In this document: one piece after another, positions 6,847-10,309 of the stretch
Layout: each line of letters starts with the position of its first letter
Numbering within the stretch: position 1 is the first letter of the stretch
Assembly (NCBI GenBank): GCA_947629275.1
Contig: CANRDG010000063.1
Coordinates: 1-10,309, forward strand
DNA length: 10,309 nucleotides
From: an uncultured Clostridia bacterium
GTDB lineage: Bacteria; Bacillota; Clostridia; Oscillospirales; Ruminococcaceae
Direction of reading: 5' to 3'
Program-made: the position numbers and the translations under genes
The notes under the pieces: model-generated
The model's input: only the letters and a program-made list of their open reading frames with translations
Told to the model about the DNA's origin: nothing
The model's database searches: none

Positions 6847-6902
6847 TTGGGGGAGACCTCTTTTGCACAGTTGTTTCACAACTGCAAAGGGTCTTCCCCC
6901 AA
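6847..6902. terminator. Long imperfect hairpin between convergent genes, probable bidirectional terminator
   Basis: TTGGGGGAGACC (6847-6858) pairs with GGTCTTCCCCCAA (6890-6902) with one bulged T. TTTGC (6862-6866) pairs with GCAAA (6884-6888), and AGTTGT (6869-6874) with ACAACT (6878-6883), around a TTC loop. It lies 4 nt after the cca stop and 9 nt beyond the stop of the convergent minus-strand gene. No run of U follows on the + strand (AAGAAAAATG). On the - strand the hairpin is followed by TATTTATT, which is moderately U-rich. It therefore looks like a shared transcript end or 3'-protecting structure rather than a textbook one-way terminator. Confidence 0.65.
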
Positions 6903-6911
6903 GAAAAATGT

Positions 6912-7214
6912 CTATACGGTCAGCCATGCGTGCGCTATATCAAGGGCGCTGTAGAGGCTGTTTTTTTCTGCGCTTTTTACCACGCGGTCAAAGATATCTA
7001 TACTTTCGTCGGTAGCCATTTTATAAAGCGCTACTTTTGTTGCGGCTTTTATGTCGGCTACGTCTGCGGTCTCTAAGATTTGCAGCCACACCACAAACTC
7101 GTCGCCCATATTGCCGTAATAAAGCTCGTTGTCTTTTCTTACGAGCGGATAGCCCTTATAAGTGAAAAACTTTGTAGTTTTGTTCTCGGTTTTTTCCTGC
7201 TTTTCCTGTGCCAT
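6912..7214 (-). CDS. Small conserved-looking protein of unknown function, last gene of the GldG/DUF4340 operon
   Basis: I do not recognise this family. From the chosen start it is 100 residues, with a charged N-terminus (AQEKQEKTENKTTK), a segment KFFTYKGYPLVRKDNELYYGN that reads as beta-strands, and a helical, acidic C-terminal half. There is no signal peptide, membrane segment or Cys, so it is probably cytoplasmic. Two ATGs are possible. AAGGAAG sits only about 2 nt from the first (7220) but about 8 nt from the second (7214), so the second is preferred. It starts 18 nt after the DUF4340 gene stop, with its ribosome binding site just past that stop, so it is surely on the same transcript. 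It may be a cytoplasmic partner of the transport-like complex; this is inferred from position only. Confidence 0.75.
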   Translation of the reverse strand: MAQEKQEKTENKTTKFFTYKGYPLVRKDNELYYGNMGDEFVVWLQILETADVADIKAATKVALYKMATDESIDIFDRVVKSAEKNSLYSALDIAHAWLTV

Positions 7215-7232
7215 TTGCATTACTTCCTTTCG

Positions 7233-8732
7233 TTAATATGTTTCGACTATGGCTTTGCCGTTTTTGACGTTTTCAAGATTTTTGATAAGCGTTTCGGCAT
7301 AGCTTACGGGTATTTTATAGCCGACGTTTCCGTCTATCTCGACTATGATACGTCTGCCGGTGGTCTGATAGTATTTTACCACTTGCTGTGTGCCGTCTTT
7401 TCTTGAAAGCGTTACTGTACACCAAAGCGTTTCTTCGCCCGTAAGCGGTTCAAAGTAAGTTTCGCTGGTGGGACATTCGAGCCAGAAGGTATACCAGTTT
7501 TTATAGAGGTTCTCGTCAACGTCCTGACCGTCAATAGTTACTTCAAAAACTTCTTCAATGCCTTTGTCTTCGTCTTCCTCGACGGCGTTTATTACCGTTT
7601 CATAGGTCTTTTCGGCGGTCTCGATCGTTATTCCCGTAAGATCCATGATGTAGTTGCTTGCCATTTGACCGCCTATGATATCGCCGGGAACGACTGTTGC
7701 CCAAGCGCAGTTTTCGGCAGGTACTATATAGATACAGTCGGTGCCTGCGGCGTTTATATAGCAATAATAACCTGCGACTTGCTTTGTCTCGTTGCCCTCT
7801 TCATCGGTGGCGTATACCTCGTTGCCTATTTTAAGCGTGTAGTCTTCTGTATCGCAGTCAAGAATTACGGTACACTGAGGATCGCTTAAACCGTACTCGG
7901 CAAAGTCGTCGTCTGTGGGGTGAACTACCACTGCTGAAGAAGCGGTAAGCCCCCATATGCCGTGCGTTACTGCTGCGGAATTGGTTATGTCAAGACCTGC
8001 ATAGACGGGCTTTATCATAGCTTGTGTTGACACGAAGCCTATCGGGGTATTTTCCGGGTCAAGGGTCACGAACACCATGTCATAGTCTAGGTCTTTGCGC
8101 TTTATGGTGAGGCGGTCTATGGTAGGCCATGCGTCATCTGACGGGGTATATACGAGCGACAGACCGCAGAAATACTGCTCGTTTTGCAAAAAGTAATTGA
8201 TATTGTTTATCAGCACCGTATAGACGGTATGGCTGCCCTGCTGGACTATATATCTGTAGTTGCCGGTGGGTATCTCGTCGCCGATAAGAAATGTGGTATC
8301 AGCGGCGCTGTCGGAAGAAATAGTAATAGTTGCCGCCGGCTCCTCCAGACCGTATTTTGCTAAGTCTGAGGCGTTTTCTTCAACAAGCTCTTTACCCGAG
8401 AGAGACGAGCAGATATTCAGGCAGGCGCTTACAGCTGTGCCGTTTTGCTTTATGCCGTCAAGCTCTTCAACAGACCATGAGGGCTGCTGTGAAGTGCCGC
8501 TGCGGACGATATGAAGCTCGCCGTGTTCGTTTGAAAATGTTATTTTAGAAATGCTTTCTTTTGTAAGCGAAGTGAGCGGATAGAGTTTTTCGTCCTCAAC
8601 TATGCTTGTATCTATGCTGCTCGAGCTGCTGCCTTGGTCGGGCTTGCCTGTAAATTCGAGAAGTGCAAGCGTTGCGCCGAGGCAGCAAAGCACCACGCCG
8701 CCTGCTATTACGCCTTTTAATTTACTGTTCAT
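7233..8732 (-). CDS. DUF4340 domain-containing membrane-anchored protein
   Basis: A 499-residue protein with one N-terminal membrane segment (about 6-27). The lipobox pattern is not met (VVLC), so the segment is probably an uncleaved anchor, with a large acidic extracytoplasmic part after a Ser-rich spacer (35-39). It carries two copies of the DUF4340 signature: ASDLAKYGLEEPAATITI (121-138) and DDFAEYGLSDPQCTVIL (275-291). Each continues into an LIGDE / KIGNE turn and a Tyr-rich strand pair. The biochemical role is unknown. The family is found next to GldG-type proteins and ABC-2 transporters and is thought to be an accessory subunit of those complexes. The ATG has a GGTGAT site about 5 nt upstream and starts 13 nt after the GldG-family gene stop. 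It is probably co-transcribed with the genes on both sides. Confidence 0.85.
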   Translation of the reverse strand: MNSKLKGVIAGGVVLCCLGATLALLEFTGKPDQGSSSSSIDTSIVEDEKLYPLTSLTKESISKITFSNEHGELHIVRSGTSQQPSWSVEELDGIKQNGTAVSACLNICSSLSGKELVEENASDLAKYGLEEPAATITISSDSAADTTFLIGDEIPTGNYRYIVQQGSHTVYTVLINNINYFLQNEQYFCGLSLVYTPSDDAWPTIDRLTIKRKDLDYDMVFVTLDPENTPIGFVSTQAMIKPVYAGLDITNSAAVTHGIWGLTASSAVVVHPTDDDFAEYGLSDPQCTVILDCDTEDYTLKIGNEVYATDEEGNETKQVAGYYCYINAAGTDCIYIVPAENCAWATVVPGDIIGGQMASNYIMDLTGITIETAEKTYETVINAVEEDEDKGIEEVFEVTIDGQDVDENLYKNWYTFWLECPTSETYFEPLTGEETLWCTVTLSRKDGTQQVVKYYQTTGRRIIVEIDGNVGYKIPVSYAETLIKNLENVKNGKAIVETY

Positions 8733-8745
8733 AACATCACCGCCA

Positions 8746-10309
8746 TCACTTATTCTTTCTCTTTTTATAGACTACAAATCCTATTACAAGCACAAGCACC
8801 GGTATTACAGCCTGAAATGTCCATTTAAGTATGGAAGACTGCTTTTGCGTGAGGTCAAACGTGTTGCCCGTTATGGTTTTTGTAGCTATTACAATGCCGG
8901 TGTCGGTCTTGCCGGTCATGCCGTTGAGCAGGCTTATGATATACTCGCTGTTCTGGAACTGCGGCGCTTGCAGGGAACTGTCGGAAACGAACTCGTCGCT
9001 GCCGAGAACAAGTATATTGCTGTAGGCTGTCGATTCTTCCGTAAATGCGGCTTTTGAAGCTATTGCAATGGAAGTATAGGCGCTGCCCTTCTGCGAGGTA
9101 TCTATCTGGGCATTTTCATCGGTATAGTCAAGAGTTAAGGCTGAATTTGTTGACTGCACGAAAGCTTCGGTGGTAGTCATATTCTGCTCATCAAACAAAA
9201 GGGTAATGGGGCGCGCCGCTGACATATACAAAAGATAGTCGCTTGTATTCACGTCTTGCAGATAGTGCTCGCTGACTATGTTAGGTATTGTAGAGAAAGG
9301 ATAGTAGAAGATGTGGTCGGTGTTTTGCTCGATTATCATTTCCTGCTCTACCTTAACGCCATATTCCTCTAAAAATTCGTCAAGGTTGGGGGTCTCGGCC
9401 TGAGATACAGACGCGATATACATGGCATCTTTTTCAAGGTTGCCGCCGTTTAGCAGAAAGTCTGAGACTTTCTTTATATCCTTGTCGAAGTAATCCTCGG
9501 CGGGGGCAGGGATAATAAGCAGGTCGGTATCCTCGGGGATCTCCTCTGTGTAGATGTTTATCTCGTTGAGCTCATAGCCGTTTGCGGTGAGCATTTGCTT
9601 GAAATACTCCATCTTTGCTATTTCGTTATGACCTGTAAGAATAGTTACATTAACGGGGTCAGGGTCTGTTATAGTCATAATTGCAGAGGTGAACGCGCTT
9701 TCGGCGTTTGAGCCTGCAATATAACCCTGATAGTAGTTTATGAACGTTGCATAGTCGCCGCCGCAGAGGTAGTCTGCATAGGTCTCAACGGTCATGTTCA
9801 TATCGGTGACCTGCGAGGTGAAGTCGGGGCTCCATGTAACGAGGTCTGAAAGGTGTACTATACGCATACGGTCAAAAGTCTCCTCGCCCGAAGCTGATGT
9901 TGCGACCGTTTCAAATATTATGTCGTTATTGAGAAGGTCAACATCGGCATAGCGCGATTTTACCTCGGGGTTGGTGAGCAGATCGACATACGAAACGCTT
10001 ATTTTCGGGTTATACTGGGTGTATCTGTCTAAAAGCTCTACCGCCTGAACGGTATACTCGTTTACGTTGAGGTACACTTCTCTTTCTGCCAGAACGGTTA
10101 TGCGTATCTCTTTATCTATGCTCTTTACATAGTCGGCAGATTCTTTCGAGATAGAATATTTATTGTTCTCGGTAAGGTCTATGGTAAGGGGGTATCTGTC
10201 AAAAATTATTGATGCTATAATGTTGACAAGCACAACAGCCGCTATAAATATAACGGTAAGCACTGTTGCAAGGGTGGTATGCTTGAAGACCTTTGCGTTG
10301 CGGCGCTTT
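8746..10309 (-). CDS. GldG-family ABC transporter auxiliary membrane protein (5' end cut by window)
   Basis: The frame stays open to the right edge: 520 residues are visible. The GTG at 10261-10263 is unlikely to be the start, because it lies inside the first membrane segment and would remove a basic cytoplasmic lead (KRRNAKVFKH). The layout is a basic tail, membrane segment (TVLTVIFIAAVVLVNIIASI), FDRYPLTIDLTENNKYSIS, a large extracytoplasmic region, a second membrane segment near the C-terminus (FQAVIPVLVLVIGFVVYKK) and a basic end KKRKNK. The opening after the first segment, (L)DLTxNxxYSxS followed by a strand like DKEIRITVLAE, is the hallmark of GldG/ABC_transp_aux proteins. In Bacteroidetes, GldG joins GldA and GldF in an ABC-type complex needed for gliding; the role in Firmicutes is not established. 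The permease and ATPase genes are expected just past the right edge. Confidence 0.85.
   Translation of the reverse strand, partial: KRRNAKVFKHTTLATVLTVIFIAAVVLVNIIASIIFDRYPLTIDLTENNKYSISKESADYVKSIDKEIRITVLAEREVYLNVNEYTVQAVELLDRYTQYNPKISVSYVDLLTNPEVKSRYADVDLLNNDIIFETVATSASGEETFDRMRIVHLSDLVTWSPDFTSQVTDMNMTVETYADYLCGGDYATFINYYQGYIAGSNAESAFTSAIMTITDPDPVNVTILTGHNEIAKMEYFKQMLTANGYELNEINIYTEEIPEDTDLLIIPAPAEDYFDKDIKKVSDFLLNGGNLEKDAMYIASVSQAETPNLDEFLEEYGVKVEQEMIIEQNTDHIFYYPFSTIPNIVSEHYLQDVNTSDYLLYMSAARPITLLFDEQNMTTTEAFVQSTNSALTLDYTDENAQIDTSQKGSAYTSIAIASKAAFTEESTAYSNILVLGSDEFVSDSSLQAPQFQNSEYIISLLNGMTGKTDTGIVIATKTITGNTFDLTQKQSSILKWTFQAVIPVLVLVIGFVVYKKRKNK

Noticed and set aside
7215..7220. First ATG (7220) as the start of the small protein gene
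   Set aside because: The AAGGAAG site is only about 2 nt away, too close for initiation; the ATG at 7214 has proper spacing. The difference is only two residues.
8602..9057. 151-residue open frame on the plus strand spanning the DUF4340/GldG junction
   Set aside because: It overlaps two well-supported minus-strand genes antisense and shows no domain; the hydrophobic start reflects the complementary strand.
10261..10263. GTG as the start of the GldG-family gene
   Set aside because: It falls inside the first membrane segment; the frame continues upstream to the window edge with the basic lead expected for this family.

Overview
The window looks like chromosomal DNA from a Gram-positive gut or rumen Clostridia member, most likely a Ruminococcus-type Oscillospiraceae. 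This rests on moderate GC content, good AGGAGG-type ribosome binding sites, a lipoprotein with a Thr/Ser-rich linker and transglutaminase-like domain, and the clostridial GldG/DUF4340 gene arrangement. It is an inference from gene content and style; no rRNA or marker gene is present. I see no mobile element, CRISPR array, tRNA or rRNA.

Left block (1-3752, + strand) is a tight operon cut by the left edge. It holds an FGGY-family sugar kinase (start missing), L-ribulose-5-phosphate 4-epimerase (AraD), a nitrilase-superfamily carbon-nitrogen hydrolase and a biotin-protein ligase without a DNA-binding domain. Kinase and epimerase together fit L-ribulose -> L-ribulose-5-phosphate -> D-xylulose-5-phosphate, the lower part of L-arabinose use. 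The hydrolase overlaps araD by 14 nt, and the ligase starts one base after the hydrolase stop. The last two have no obvious link to pentose metabolism.

Middle block (3753-6843, + strand) opens with a 172-nt regulatory gap. The gap has a near-consensus housekeeping promoter (TTGACA, 17 nt, TATCAT), a direct repeat TGTAAT-N5-TGTAAT just upstream that matches the WalR (YycF) box pattern, and a hairpin in the leader. It drives a predicted surface lipoprotein with a transglutaminase-like Cys-His-Asp domain. 21 nt later a TTG-started CCA tRNA nucleotidyltransferase/HD protein follows, probably on the same transcript.

A long imperfect hairpin (6847-6902) separates this from the right block, which converges on it.

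Right block (6912-10309, - strand) is an operon cut by the right edge. It encodes a GldG-family membrane protein (start missing), a DUF4340 membrane-anchored protein and a 100-residue unrecognised protein. In related genomes the first two usually follow an ABC-2 permease and its ATPase, which would lie just beyond the right edge. The job of this transport-like complex in non-gliding Firmicutes is unknown, and it is the best candidate here for an undescribed system.
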